Assembly (NCBI GenBank): GCA_963805505.1
Contig: CAWDUP010000004.1
Span: 1-64,000, forward strand
Source: JANPBY01 sp963805505
GTDB lineage: Bacteria; Actinomycetota; Actinomycetes; DATJPE01
DNA: 64,000 nt
Direction: 5' to 3'
Below, piece after piece: positions 1 to 8,881 of this stretch (position 1 is the first letter of the stretch; every line of letters begins with the position of its first letter). The position numbers and the translations under genes are program-made. The notes beneath the pieces are model-generated. The model saw nothing but the letters and a program-made list of their open reading frames with translations, searched no databases and had not been told where the DNA came from.

Positions 1-49
1 GACTGCGCGATCGCCCTCGCACGGCCCGACCCGGGGCGATTCTGCAGTC
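1..49. other. Imperfect inverted repeat at window edge
   Basis: The arms at 1-15 and 35-49 are complementary at 12 of 15 positions, with outer GACTGC and GCAGTC and inner GATCGCC against GGCGAT. It lies just past the stop of the minus-strand reductase gene and could be its terminator. There is no T-run, and the window edge hides the neighbouring gene, so the role is a guess. Confidence 0.3.
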
Positions 50-66
50 CTGAGCAGCCGGTACGG

Positions 67-1143
67 CTACGAGCGCTTGCGCCAGCGCTGCCAGGACTCG
101 TAGTGGTCGAGCACGGTGTCCTGGTAGGGGCGGTAGTCGATGTCCAGCTCCTCCACGCTGCGGTGGTTGTCGATGGGGAAGCGGATGCTGAGGTTCTTCT
201 CGATGTAGGCGGAGGTGAGGCCGCCCACCCTCGGGCCGAGGATCTTCACGACGGCGTCCGGCAGCCGGTGCCGCGGTATCAGCCCCTGTCGCGGGTTGCT
301 CGCGACGATCGCCCGGGCGATCTCCGGCAGGGACACCATCTCGGGGCGGGCCAGGAGGTAGCGGCCGCTGGCCTCAGGGCGCTCGGCCGCCTCGATGTGC
401 GCCGTCGCCACCTCGCGCACATCGACGAAGGCGAAGGCGAAGTTCGGCGCGCCGTAGAAGAGGTGGCCGGCCATCAGGTCGTTCGCCAAGAACAGGCTGC
501 CGGACTCGGATGCGCCGGTGAGCGACGGACCGAACACCATCCCCGGATTGATGGTCACCATCGACCACCGGTCCTGCGCTGCGGCCGCGTCCCAGGCGGC
601 CTTCTCCGCGACCGTCTTGGCATAGCTGTACGGGTTGTTGTCCAGCGTGCTCGTCGTGTTGAACGACGCCTCGGACAGGGTGCCGTTCGGCATCCGTCGG
701 ACGTCAGCGTTGTCGCCGAACATGGCGGCCACCGACGAGGTGACGACCAACCTTTGAACAGACTCGGCTCGGTTGACGGCTTGGATCACGTTCTGAGTGC
801 CTTGCACCGCCGGTTCGACCACGTCGCGCAGGCCGTCCTTGATCTGGCTCGGCGTGAGGAACGGGCTGGCGACGTGGAACACGTACTTCGCGCCCTGCGC
901 GGCCTCGTCGAACGCGCCAGGTGTCAGAAGGTCCGCCTCGAACAGCTCGAGGGTGCCCTTTCGAGAGCTGCCCAGACGGCGTAGCGGGTCGACCTTGGCG
1001 GGGTTGGCCAGGCTGCGGACGCTGGCGCGCACGGCGTAGCCGCGCTCCAGCAGCTGGTCGACGAGATGAGACGCGACGAACCCGCTGCCGCCCGTGACCA
1101 GGACTGTGTCTCTCGGGTCTCTCGCATCGCTCGAGTCGCTCAT
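67..1143 (-). CDS. Extended short-chain dehydrogenase/reductase (NAD-dependent epimerase/dehydratase family)
   Basis: The 358-residue protein begins with a Rossmann nucleotide-binding motif TGGSGFVASHL at residues 17-27 and has the catalytic YxxxK signature as Y172-S-Y-A-K176, so it should be an active cytosolic NAD(P)H-dependent oxidoreductase. The overall pattern, including VVTSSVAAMFG before the Tyr/Lys pair, resembles dihydroflavonol-4-reductase-like and aldehyde-reductase members of the extended SDR family. The substrate cannot be read from the sequence. I chose the ATG at 1143 because the nucleotide-binding motif follows within 17 residues; the open frame runs much further upstream only as antisense of pncB. 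The divergent nicotinate phosphoribosyltransferase starts 24 bp away, so the two promoters must overlap or lie inside each other's coding sequence. Confidence 0.88.
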   Translation of the reverse strand: MSDSSDARDPRDTVLVTGGSGFVASHLVDQLLERGYAVRASVRSLANPAKVDPLRRLGSSRKGTLELFEADLLTPGAFDEAAQGAKYVFHVASPFLTPSQIKDGLRDVVEPAVQGTQNVIQAVNRAESVQRLVVTSSVAAMFGDNADVRRMPNGTLSEASFNTTSTLDNNPYSYAKTVAEKAAWDAAAAQDRWSMVTINPGMVFGPSLTGASESGSLFLANDLMAGHLFYGAPNFAFAFVDVREVATAHIEAAERPEASGRYLLARPEMVSLPEIARAIVASNPRQGLIPRHRLPDAVVKILGPRVGGLTSAYIEKNLSIRFPIDNHRSVEELDIDYRPYQDTVLDHYESWQRWRKRS

Positions 1144-1167
1144 GTCGATCAAGTTACTCTCGGGCGC

Positions 1168-2451
1168 GTGGCGTCCGGGCTGCTCATCGACCAGTACGAG
1201 CTGACCATGCTGCAGGCCGCCCTGCACGACGGGACGGCTGGGCGACGGTGCGTGTTCGAGCTGTTCGCTCGGCGGCTGCCGGAGGGGCGGCGGTACGGCG
1301 TGGTCGCGGGCACGTCGCGGCTCGCCGCGGCGATCTCGGAGCTGAGGTTCTCTCCGGAGGACCTCGCGTTCCTGCTGGAGAGCGAGGTCGTCGACTCCGA
1401 CACCTGCGGGTGGCTCGCGGACTACCGGTTCGGCGGCGAGATCGTGGGCTACGCCGAGGGCGAGCTCTACTTCCCCGGCTCCCCCGTGCTCACCGTCGAG
1501 GGGACCTTCGCCGAGGCGGTCCTGCTCGAGACCCTCGCGCTCTCGGTGCTCAACCACGACAGCGCCGTCGCGTCGGCGGCCGCCCGGATGGTGGTCGCCG
1601 CGGACGGGCACCCGTGCATCGAGATGGGGTCGCGGCGCACCCACGAGGAGGCCGCGATCCACGCCGCGCGAGCGGCCTACCTGGCTGGGTTCACGGCGAC
1701 GTCGAACCTGGCGGCCGGCCAGCGCTACGACGTACCGACCACCGGCACAGCAGCGCACGCCTACACGATGGTGCACGACGACGAGCTGAGCGCGTTCCGC
1801 GGGCAGGTGGCCGCGCTCGGGGTCGGGACGACGCTGCTGGTGGACACCTACGACCTGACCCAGGGCATCGCTCACGCCGTCGAGGCCGCCGGGCCTGAGC
1901 TGGGAGCGATCCGCATCGACTCCGGCGACATGGCGGTGCTGGCGCGCCAGGCTCGCGCGCAGCTGGACTCGCTGGGCGCGACCGGCACCAAGATCGTCCT
2001 GTCCGGCGACCTCGACGAGCACGGCATCGCCGCGCTGAACGGCGAGCCGGTCGACGTGTTCGGGGTGGGTACGTCGGTCGTCACCGGGTCGGGCGCGCCC
2101 ACGGCGCAGTTCGTCTACAAGCTGGTCGAGGTCGAGGGCCGGCCGGTCGCCAAGCGCTCGGAGTCGAAGGCGACGGTGGGCGGGCGCAAGTTCGCCTACC
2201 GGCGGCACCGGTCGTCGGGGACCGCGGTGGAGGAGGTCCTGAGCGCTGCGGGGCAGCCGTCGCCTGCGGCTGGGGACCGTGCGCTGCAGCAGCCGTACCT
2301 CACGGCCGGGCTCCTCGCCAAGCCGCTGCCCTCGCTCGAAGACGCGCGGGCGCACCTGCAGACGGTCCTGGGGACGCTGCCCTGGGAGGGCCTCAAGCTC
2401 TCCCGAGGCGAGCCGGCCATCCCGACGATCCAGGTGCCCGCAACGGGGTAA
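1168..2451 (+). CDS. pncB: Nicotinate phosphoribosyltransferase
   Basis: This 427-residue cytosolic enzyme joins nicotinate and PRPP, with ATP hydrolysis, to make nicotinate mononucleotide in the Preiss-Handler NAD salvage pathway. The N-terminus SGLLIDQYELTMLQA and the internal segments GSRRTHEEAA, TTLLVDTYDL, IRIDSGDM and VFGVGTSVVTG are characteristic of the family and in the right order. Length is normal for actinobacterial homologues. The GTG at 1168 is chosen because the conserved LLxDxYELTML segment begins right after it; earlier in-frame codons overlap the divergent reductase. The stop codon lies inside the left arm of a perfect 12-bp inverted repeat (2439-2490). Confidence 0.93.
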   Translation: MASGLLIDQYELTMLQAALHDGTAGRRCVFELFARRLPEGRRYGVVAGTSRLAAAISELRFSPEDLAFLLESEVVDSDTCGWLADYRFGGEIVGYAEGELYFPGSPVLTVEGTFAEAVLLETLALSVLNHDSAVASAAARMVVAADGHPCIEMGSRRTHEEAAIHAARAAYLAGFTATSNLAAGQRYDVPTTGTAAHAYTMVHDDELSAFRGQVAALGVGTTLLVDTYDLTQGIAHAVEAAGPELGAIRIDSGDMAVLARQARAQLDSLGATGTKIVLSGDLDEHGIAALNGEPVDVFGVGTSVVTGSGAPTAQFVYKLVEVEGRPVAKRSESKATVGGRKFAYRRHRSSGTAVEEVLSAAGQPSPAAGDRALQQPYLTAGLLAKPLPSLEDARAHLQTVLGTLPWEGLKLSRGEPAIPTIQVPATG

Positions 2452-2490
2452 TTCACCCCGGCCCTGACCGGTGCGAAATACCCCGTTGCG
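2439..2490. terminator. Hairpin with CGCAACGGGGTA arms after pncB
   Basis: CGCAACGGGGTA at 2439-2450 and its exact complement TACCCCGTTGCG at 2479-2490 form a perfect 12-bp stem; pairing continues inward with one mismatch to about 16 bp. The pncB stop codon is inside the left arm. The same CGCAACGGGG arm is used in the hairpin at 7010-7061, so this is a recurring element. A factor-independent terminator is the likeliest role, although there is no U-tract. Confidence 0.55.
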
Positions 2491-2584
2491 AGGCGATTGC
2501 CAGGGGCGGCCAATCCGGAGGGCGTACGGCTCCGAAGGCACAGGTGGACGTCCATCCATCTGTTCCCTCACCTAGGAGTCCCCC

Positions 2585-3622
2585 GTGAGATCCCCCAAGA
2601 AGATGACGATCGCCGGGGCGGGAATCGCCACCTTGGCGCTCGCCTTCGCCGGTCCGCCCCTGATCGCCGGGGCAGCCGACCACCTCGACGCGCCCGGTCT
2701 GACCGCGCCGTCGGGTCGGGCCGACGCCGACATCACCGACATCTACGCCTTCGAGGGCAAGAACGCGTCGCACACGGCGCTGGTCCTCAACACCGGGCCG
2801 GGGGCGGGCGCGATCGCTCCCCTCGACTACGGCTCGGACGTCGCCTACATCATGTCCATCGACAAGAACGGCGACGCCAAGCGCGACCTGGGCTTCGTCT
2901 TCCGGTTCGGCAAGGGCAACGGGACGGGCGCCGGTCAGGCGTACACCGTCACGAAGTACCACGGAAAGCACCTCAGCCACGGCAAGCAGATCGCCAAGGG
3001 CTGGACCGGCAAGACGACCTACATCGGGCACGGCGCGCGGGTGTTTGCGGGACTGCGCTCCGACCCGTTCTTCTTCGACCTCGACGCCTTCCAGGGTGCC
3101 GTGGGCGGAGCGGACAACGGCCGGACGTTCTGCGACAAGCAGACGACCGACTTCTTCGCGCCGCTGAACGTCAACTCGATCGTTCTCGAGGTGCCCGACG
3201 CGTGGCTCGGGAAGAAGATCGGCTACTGGGCGCTGACCCGGATGCCTGACGGTCGCATCGACCGGATGGGTCGCCCGGCGATCAACACCGTGTTCAACCA
3301 CGGCCAGGAGAAGAACATCTTCAACCGGATCCAGCCCTCGCGTGACCAGGCGCTGTTCCGGGAGAACATCGTCAACACGTTGAAGTCACTCGGTGGCTAC
3401 AACAACGCTCAGGCCGGCGGCCTCGCCGACGTCCTGCTGCCCGACGTGTTGACCTACGACACCCGTACTGCCGCCGCCGGTCCGCTCAACGGCCGCGCGC
3501 TGGCTGACGACGTCATCGACGCCGAGCTCGGGATCGTCACCAACGGAGCCATCACCAGTGACTGCGTTGACGCTCACACCGACTACAAGAGCCACTTCCC
3601 CTACGTGGGCGCGGCTCACTAG
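2585..3622 (+). CDS. Secreted DUF4331 domain protein
   Basis: The 345-residue precursor has a signal peptide (charged RSPKK start, hydrophobic segment to about residue 30 ending in AGAA). The mature start DHLDAPGLTA and the segment ADITDIYAFEGKN are hallmarks of DUF4331. The DHxDAP motif is near-invariant in the family and looks like a metal or active-site motif, but no biochemical function is established. The GTG at 2585 follows an AGGAG at 2574-2578. It is the first gene of a same-strand trio with a membrane-anchored TPR protein and an EF-hand/His-rich NicO-type exporter, which hints at an extracytoplasmic metal or stress role; that is inference from context. Confidence 0.85.
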   Translation: MRSPKKMTIAGAGIATLALAFAGPPLIAGAADHLDAPGLTAPSGRADADITDIYAFEGKNASHTALVLNTGPGAGAIAPLDYGSDVAYIMSIDKNGDAKRDLGFVFRFGKGNGTGAGQAYTVTKYHGKHLSHGKQIAKGWTGKTTYIGHGARVFAGLRSDPFFFDLDAFQGAVGGADNGRTFCDKQTTDFFAPLNVNSIVLEVPDAWLGKKIGYWALTRMPDGRIDRMGRPAINTVFNHGQEKNIFNRIQPSRDQALFRENIVNTLKSLGGYNNAQAGGLADVLLPDVLTYDTRTAAAGPLNGRALADDVIDAELGIVTNGAITSDCVDAHTDYKSHFPYVGAAH

Positions 3623-3755
3623 TCGGTTTCCGGCCGGCCGCTGGTGTGCATGGCACCAGCGGCCCGGCCACCCGGTCGGCGGGACCCGTACCGCTGCGCG
3701 TCCCGCCGACCGACCCCCTCTTGCTGTACGCCCACAGTCTCCGAAAGGCCCCGTC

Positions 3756-5222
3756 GTGTCCCGCACTCACACCGACAGCACCGAGACCACCGAGACCCCC
3801 ACCACCCCGGCTCAGGGGAGAAGGGTTCGGGACTGGTTGCCGGGGATCGCGCTGATCGTCGTCGCGCTGCTGGTGGTCGGGACGGCGTACGTCGTGCGCA
3901 GCCCGTCCCCCGAGGCGGCGCGAGGCGGCGGCGGTGCGTACGACGAGTTCGAGGCCCCCGACGCTCCCGACGTCACCACCCCGCCGCTGCCGGCCGCCTC
4001 CGCGATCGGCATCCCGCTGGCCGACGGCAACGTCGACGCGACCATCGCCCGCCTCGAGCAGAGCACTGCGACGACCGGCTCCCCCGGCACGTTGTCGCTG
4101 CTCGCCCGGCTGCTGCTGCAGCGCGCTGCCGTCACCGGCGACGCCGACACCTACAACCGGGCGATCAGCGCGCTCGACCGCGGCATCAAGCAGGCGCCCG
4201 ACGACCTGGCGCTGCGCGCGCAGCGGGCCTCGGCCCGGGTCACCACCCACGACTGGGTCGGTGCGCGCAAGGACGCCGCCTTCGTGCTCGCGATCAACCC
4301 CGAAGACCCGGGCGCCCTGGGCGCGGCCTACGACGCGGCCTACGAGACCGGGCGCTACGCCGCCGCCGGTCGCTACCTCGACACGCTGTCCACCCTCGCG
4401 CCGGACCGTTCGCAGGTGCTGCTGCGCGAGGCCCGCTGGGCCGAGCTGCACGGCAACCTGATCACCTCGGCGGCCTTCGCCACCAGGGCCGCCGCGGCCG
4501 CAGACGCCGACGGTGCGGTGGGTACGGCTCGCGCGACCTATGACCTGGTCATCGGCAAGCTCGCGCTCGACGAGGGTCGCTACGACGTGGCCGTCGGCGC
4601 CTACCAGTCCGCCCTGTCCGCCGCCCCTGGGTGGCACGCGGCCCTGGCCGGGCTCGGCGCGGCACTCGCCGCGTCCGGTGACCTGCCAGGCGCCGAGGCT
4701 GCGCTGGCTCAGGCCGGTGACACGGTGCCGTTGCCGGGGACGCTGAGCGCGCTCGGCGACGTACGCACCGCCCTCGGTGACAAGCCAGGCGCCGCAGACG
4801 CCTACGGCACCGTCGAGGTGGTCGCCCAGCTCGAGTCGGTGCAGCAGCTGTTCAACCGCACCGTCGTCTTGTCGCGGGCCGGCCGGGGCGTGCACACCAA
4901 GGCCGCGGTGGCCGAGGCGCGAGCCGAGCTCAGCACGCGCAAGGACGTCTACGGCTACGACGCCCTGGGGTGGGCGCTGCTCGCCAACGGCCAGCCGAAG
5001 GCGGCGGTCCGCGCGGCAGACGCCTCCCTGCGGCTGGGCACCCAGGACCCGCGCCTCCTCGCGCACGCCGGCCTGGCCCACGCCGCGGCTGGCGACCGGG
5101 CAGCCGCCCGCACCCTGCTGACCGAGGCCCTCGCCTTGAGCCCCACCGTCGACCCGGTGCTGATGGACCGGGTCAGGGCCGAGCTCGCCGTCCTCGGGGC
5201 GGGCACCGGGAACGCGCGATGA
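3756..5222 (+). CDS. Membrane-anchored tetratricopeptide-repeat protein
   Basis: The 488-residue protein has a short Thr-rich cytoplasmic N-terminus, one transmembrane helix at about residues 26-47 (IALIVVALLVVGTAYVV), and a long alanine-rich helical region built of TPR-like units, for example AEALALSPT and PAALAAGLGAAL-type helices with the Ala/Leu/Pro spacing of TPRs. The helix topology should place the repeats outside the membrane. It probably scaffolds a partner, plausibly the flanking DUF4331 protein or the NicO-type exporter. The GTG at 3756 is chosen for the GAAAGG at 3743-3748. The stop overlaps the next gene's start as ATGA, so the two are translationally coupled. Confidence 0.75.
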   Translation: MSRTHTDSTETTETPTTPAQGRRVRDWLPGIALIVVALLVVGTAYVVRSPSPEAARGGGGAYDEFEAPDAPDVTTPPLPAASAIGIPLADGNVDATIARLEQSTATTGSPGTLSLLARLLLQRAAVTGDADTYNRAISALDRGIKQAPDDLALRAQRASARVTTHDWVGARKDAAFVLAINPEDPGALGAAYDAAYETGRYAAAGRYLDTLSTLAPDRSQVLLREARWAELHGNLITSAAFATRAAAAADADGAVGTARATYDLVIGKLALDEGRYDVAVGAYQSALSAAPGWHAALAGLGAALAASGDLPGAEAALAQAGDTVPLPGTLSALGDVRTALGDKPGAADAYGTVEVVAQLESVQQLFNRTVVLSRAGRGVHTKAAVAEARAELSTRKDVYGYDALGWALLANGQPKAAVRAADASLRLGTQDPRLLAHAGLAHAAAGDRAAARTLLTEALALSPTVDPVLMDRVRAELAVLGAGTGNAR

Positions 5223-7000
5223 GGCCACGCCGGCTCGTGGTGGCGCTCGGCGTCGTTGTCGGAACGGTGGTCGGCGCGGCCTCGGTGTCGGTCGCGTTGG
5301 CCCCGGCGGCGAGCGCCCACCCGCTGGGCAACTTCACCCGCAACACCTATGTCGGCGTCACCGTCACGCCCGACCGGGTCCTCGTCGACCACGTGCTCGA
5401 CCTGGCCGAGGTCCCGACGTTCCAGGAGCGCCGCGCGATGGACACCGACGGCGACGGTGCCGTGTCCGACGCGGAGGCCGCGGCCTGGGGGGCCGCGCGT
5501 TGCGCCTCTTCCGCTGAGCAGATCGTCGCCACGACCGCGCAAGGACCCTTGACCTGGAAGGTCACGCGCAGCGCGGTGACCTTCCCCGAGGGCCAGGGCG
5601 GGCTGCCGACGACCCGGCTCGAGTGCGCGCTCACCAGTCCGTCCGGTTCGGCGACGGGTCTTGAGCTGGCGGTTGCTGTCGAGCAGGGTCGGGTCGGCTG
5701 GCACGAGGTGACCGCGGTCGGCGACGGGGTGAAGCTGACCAGCGACGTACCCACCAAGACGGCAAGCCAGCGCCTCACCGCCTACCCGGTCGGCGTCAGT
5801 CCGCTCGACGTGCAGGCCGCGTCGATCAGCTGGACGCCAGGTGTGAACGCCGGCGGGGCTGGGAAGGGCACGGGCGAGGGCGCGGCTGCGGCGGAGGGGA
5901 CCGCAGCCGCTGCCGGAACCTCGTCCTCATCGACCACGTCGGCATCCGAAACCTCGGCCGATGCCGCCGCGTCCGGTCTCACCGCCATCGCGCCGCGTGG
6001 ACTGGACGGCGCGACCCGCGCCTTCACCAACCTGGTCGGCGCCCATCAGGTGACCTTCGGTTTCGCCTTGCTGGCGCTCGCGATCTCGCTCGCGCTCGGC
6101 GGCCTGCACGCGCTGGCCCCCGGGCACGGAAAGACGCTGATGGCGGCGTCTCTCATCGGCACCGAAGGCCGTCGGCGAGACGCCCTGGTGCTCGGCGCTT
6201 CCGTCACCACCGCTCACACCGCCGGGGTCGTGGTGCTGGCAGTGGCGTTGTCGCTGTCCTCGACGATCGCCCCCGAGACGGCCTACCCCTGGCTCGGCCT
6301 GGCCAGCGCCACCCTCGCGGTCGGCGTCGGGATCAGCCTGTTCCGGTCGGCCCGCCGCGGCGGCGGGCTGAACGGGCTGCATGGGCATTCGCACGGTCAT
6401 GCGCACGGACCCGGTGGGCACACGCACGGTCCCGGTGGCCATTCGCACGATCACTCGCCCTTGCCGCCGGCGCTGTCCGACCACGGGCACGGCCACGAGG
6501 GCTCGCCCGCGCTGGCCGCCTCGGCGGCGGGTACGGCCACGCTGGTCGCCGCCCCTTCCCACGAGCACCGGCACGAGGGCACGGACCTGCATCCCCACCC
6601 CCACGCACACCCGCACCCACACCCACACGGGACCGTCCACGCTGAACCCACTGCTCCGCACGGCAGCCGCGCTCCAACCCGACGCATCGTCGCGCTGGGC
6701 CTCGCCGGCGGGCTGGTCCCGTCGCCGTCGGCGATCGTCGTGCTGCTCGCCGGCTTCGCGCTGGGTCGCTCGTGGTTCGCGCTCCTCCTGGTGCTCGCCT
6801 ACGGCGTCGGCATGGCTTTCACCTTGACGATGATCGGCGTCATCGTGGTCCGCGCCGGCGGGCTGACCCGGCGGGTGGCCGCCGGTGGAGTGGTGCCGCG
6901 GCCCGTACTCGCCGTACTCACCAGGCTTCCGCTCATCGCGGCCTGCGTCGTGATGACGGCCGGGCTGTGGCTGGGCATCCGCAGCGTCCTCGCGATGTAG
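5219..7000 (+). CDS. NicO/HoxN-like nickel/cobalt exporter with extracytoplasmic EF-hand domain and His-rich loop
   Basis: This 593-residue protein starts with a signal-like segment (to about residue 33), followed by a HPLGNFTRN motif and an extracytoplasmic domain containing a canonical 12-residue EF-hand loop, DTDGDGAVSDAE, at about residues 75-86. After an Ala/Ser/Thr-rich linker come six or so membrane helices: a first block with LGGLHALAPGHGKTLMAA, the metal-site helix of NicO-type exporters, and a second block with VPSPSAIVVLLAGFALGR. Between them lies a cytosolic loop very rich in His-Gly (about residues 386-475). Such loops bind Ni or Co in related transporters. It overlaps the upstream TPR gene by 4 nt. 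Metal specificity is not readable. Confidence 0.8.
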   Translation: MRPRRLVVALGVVVGTVVGAASVSVALAPAASAHPLGNFTRNTYVGVTVTPDRVLVDHVLDLAEVPTFQERRAMDTDGDGAVSDAEAAAWGAARCASSAEQIVATTAQGPLTWKVTRSAVTFPEGQGGLPTTRLECALTSPSGSATGLELAVAVEQGRVGWHEVTAVGDGVKLTSDVPTKTASQRLTAYPVGVSPLDVQAASISWTPGVNAGGAGKGTGEGAAAAEGTAAAAGTSSSSTTSASETSADAAASGLTAIAPRGLDGATRAFTNLVGAHQVTFGFALLALAISLALGGLHALAPGHGKTLMAASLIGTEGRRRDALVLGASVTTAHTAGVVVLAVALSLSSTIAPETAYPWLGLASATLAVGVGISLFRSARRGGGLNGLHGHSHGHAHGPGGHTHGPGGHSHDHSPLPPALSDHGHGHEGSPALAASAAGTATLVAAPSHEHRHEGTDLHPHPHAHPHPHPHGTVHAEPTAPHGSRAPTRRIVALGLAGGLVPSPSAIVVLLAGFALGRSWFALLLVLAYGVGMAFTLTMIGVIVVRAGGLTRRVAAGGVVPRPVLAVLTRLPLIAACVVMTAGLWLGIRSVLAM

Positions 7001-7009
7001 CCGCCCGCC

Positions 7010-7061
7010 CGCAACGGGGAAGTTTGCTACGGCCATAGCCGCGACAAACTTCCCCATTGCG
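7010..7061. terminator. Long near-palindromic hairpin after the NicO gene
   Basis: CGCAACGGGGAAGTTTG (7010-7026) pairs with CAAACTTCCCCATTGCG (7045-7061) at 16 of 17 positions, and the loop itself contains CGGC-CATA-GCCG (7030-7041). The whole 52 nt is therefore almost a continuous palindrome. It sits 10 bp after the stop of the NicO gene and 13 bp before the next start, so it could act as terminator or operator. It shares the CGCAACGGGG arm with the element at 2439-2490. Confidence 0.55.
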
Positions 7062-7073
7062 AGAAGTGGCACC

Positions 7074-8873
7074 ATGGCAGCCATGCCGTCCAGCCAGCCC
7101 AGGCACTCCGACCCGTCGATGGAGATCCCGAAACGGTGCGCCGGGCTGCCGGAGCCGCCGCTGCTCGAGCGGATCCGGGCGGGGGTGATCGGCGACGATC
7201 AGATCAGCGACGGGCCTTACGGTCCGCGCCGGGTCACCTACGCCGACTACACCGCGAGCGGCCGGGCGCTGGACTTCATCGAGGACTTCGTGCGTGACGA
7301 GGTGCTCCCCCGCTACGCCAACACCCACACCGAGTCCAGCGGCACCGGCCTGCAGACCACTCGGCTGCGCGAAGACGCGCGGCGCATCGTGCACGACGCG
7401 GTGAATGCCGGCGACGACGCCGTCGTGCTGTTCACCGGCTCAGGGTCGACCGGTGCGATCGACAAGCTGTTGGGAATCCTCAACCTTCGGCTCCCCGCCG
7501 ACCTCGACGACCGCTACGGACTGACCGCCCAGATCCCACGCTCGGAGCGGCCGGTCGTGTTCATCGGACCGTACGAGCACCACAGCAACGAGCTCCCCTG
7601 GCGCGAGTCGATCGCTGACGTGATCGTCATCCCCGAGGACCTCGACGGGCACATCGACGTCGGACGACTGACCGAGGAGCTCGAAAGCCACGCCGACCGA
7701 CCTCTCAAGATCGGGTCGTTCTCGGCAGCCAGCAACGTGACCGGCATCGTCACCGACACCGACGCGATCTCGTCATTGCTGCATGCCCACGGGGCGTTGG
7801 CGTTCTGGGACTTCGCGGCCGCGGCGCCGTACGTCGACATCGACATGAACCCATCCGAAAGCGCGCACCCGGCGGCCCACAAGGACGCGATCGTCTTGTC
7901 GCCCCACAAGTTCATCGGTGGGCCGGGCACACCAGGGGTGCTCGTGATGCGGCGGGAGCTGATGACCAACCGGGTGCCGGACGTCGTCGGTGGGGGCACC
8001 GTCGCCTACGTGAACCCCGACGAGCACGTCTATCTCGCCGACCCCGTCCACCGCGAGGAGGGCGGGACCCCGGCGATCATCGAGTCGATCCGCTGCGGGA
8101 TGGTCTTCGCGCTGAAGGACGCCGTCGGCACCGACGTCATCCGCGCGCACGAGGAGGACTACCTGCGGCGAGCCGTGGCTGCGTGGAGCGCGCACCCGTG
8201 CGTCGAGGTGCTCGGAAACCTTGATGCCGAACGGCTTTCGATCGTGTCGTTCGTCGTCCGCCGGCCCGAGGGGCGGTTCCTGCACCACAACTTCGTGGTG
8301 GCCCTGCTCAACGACCTGTTCGGCGTGCAGAGCCGGGGTGGGTGCTCGTGCGCGGGGCCGTACGGCCACCGGCTGCTCGGCATCGACCTCGAGCGCAGCC
8401 ACGAGTTCGAGCGGGAGATCACCGCCGGCTGCGAGGGGATCAAGCCCGGCTGGGTGCGCGTCAACTTCAACTACTTCATCTCCGAGCCGGTGTTCCGCTA
8501 CGTCGTGGAGGCCGTCACCCTGGTGGCCGAGGAGGGCTGGCGGCTGCTGCCCGACTACCGCTTCGACCCGGCGTCTGGGCTGTGGCGGCACCGGGCGGGG
8601 CAGTCGGAACCGCCGCTGCGGATGGGCGATGTGGGCTACGACGCCGCCGGCGAGCTCTGCTACCCGCACACGCGGGTGGTGGCGCCAGAGTCGGTGCTGC
8701 TGGAGCACCTGGCCGACGCGCGGCGGTTGTTCGCAGAGCGGGCCGCCCTCGCCGAGTCGGAGGGCTCTGCGAACGGCTCGGGATCCGACGCCACCACGGA
8801 GCACGCCACCCTGAGCCCGGACTTCGAGGGCCTGCGGTGGTTCGACCTCCCGGAGCAGTGCCTCGCCAAGTGA
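7074..8873 (+). CDS. PLP-dependent class V aminotransferase / cysteine-desulfurase-like protein
   Basis: The 599-residue protein belongs to fold-type I, class V aminotransferases (SufS/Csd relatives). It shows the cofactor phosphate segment FTGSGSTGAIDKL, the EHHSNELPW segment, a WDFAAAAPYVDIDMN Asp that would hold the pyridine nitrogen, and the Schiff-base lysine in LSPHKFIGGPGTPGVL. The segment GVQSRGGCSCAGPYGH, with two cysteines, corresponds to the cysteine-bearing C-terminal loop of desulfurase relatives. It is about 150 residues longer than ordinary SufS because of a C-terminal extension after about residue 440. The reaction is unassigned; desulfurase or another amino-acid beta-lyase activity is possible. 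ATGs at 7074 and 7083 are both usable; the first is given. Confidence 0.8.
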   Translation: MAAMPSSQPRHSDPSMEIPKRCAGLPEPPLLERIRAGVIGDDQISDGPYGPRRVTYADYTASGRALDFIEDFVRDEVLPRYANTHTESSGTGLQTTRLREDARRIVHDAVNAGDDAVVLFTGSGSTGAIDKLLGILNLRLPADLDDRYGLTAQIPRSERPVVFIGPYEHHSNELPWRESIADVIVIPEDLDGHIDVGRLTEELESHADRPLKIGSFSAASNVTGIVTDTDAISSLLHAHGALAFWDFAAAAPYVDIDMNPSESAHPAAHKDAIVLSPHKFIGGPGTPGVLVMRRELMTNRVPDVVGGGTVAYVNPDEHVYLADPVHREEGGTPAIIESIRCGMVFALKDAVGTDVIRAHEEDYLRRAVAAWSAHPCVEVLGNLDAERLSIVSFVVRRPEGRFLHHNFVVALLNDLFGVQSRGGCSCAGPYGHRLLGIDLERSHEFEREITAGCEGIKPGWVRVNFNYFISEPVFRYVVEAVTLVAEEGWRLLPDYRFDPASGLWRHRAGQSEPPLRMGDVGYDAAGELCYPHTRVVAPESVLLEHLADARRLFAERAALAESEGSANGSGSDATTEHATLSPDFEGLRWFDLPEQCLAK

Positions 8874-8881
8874 GCTGCGCC

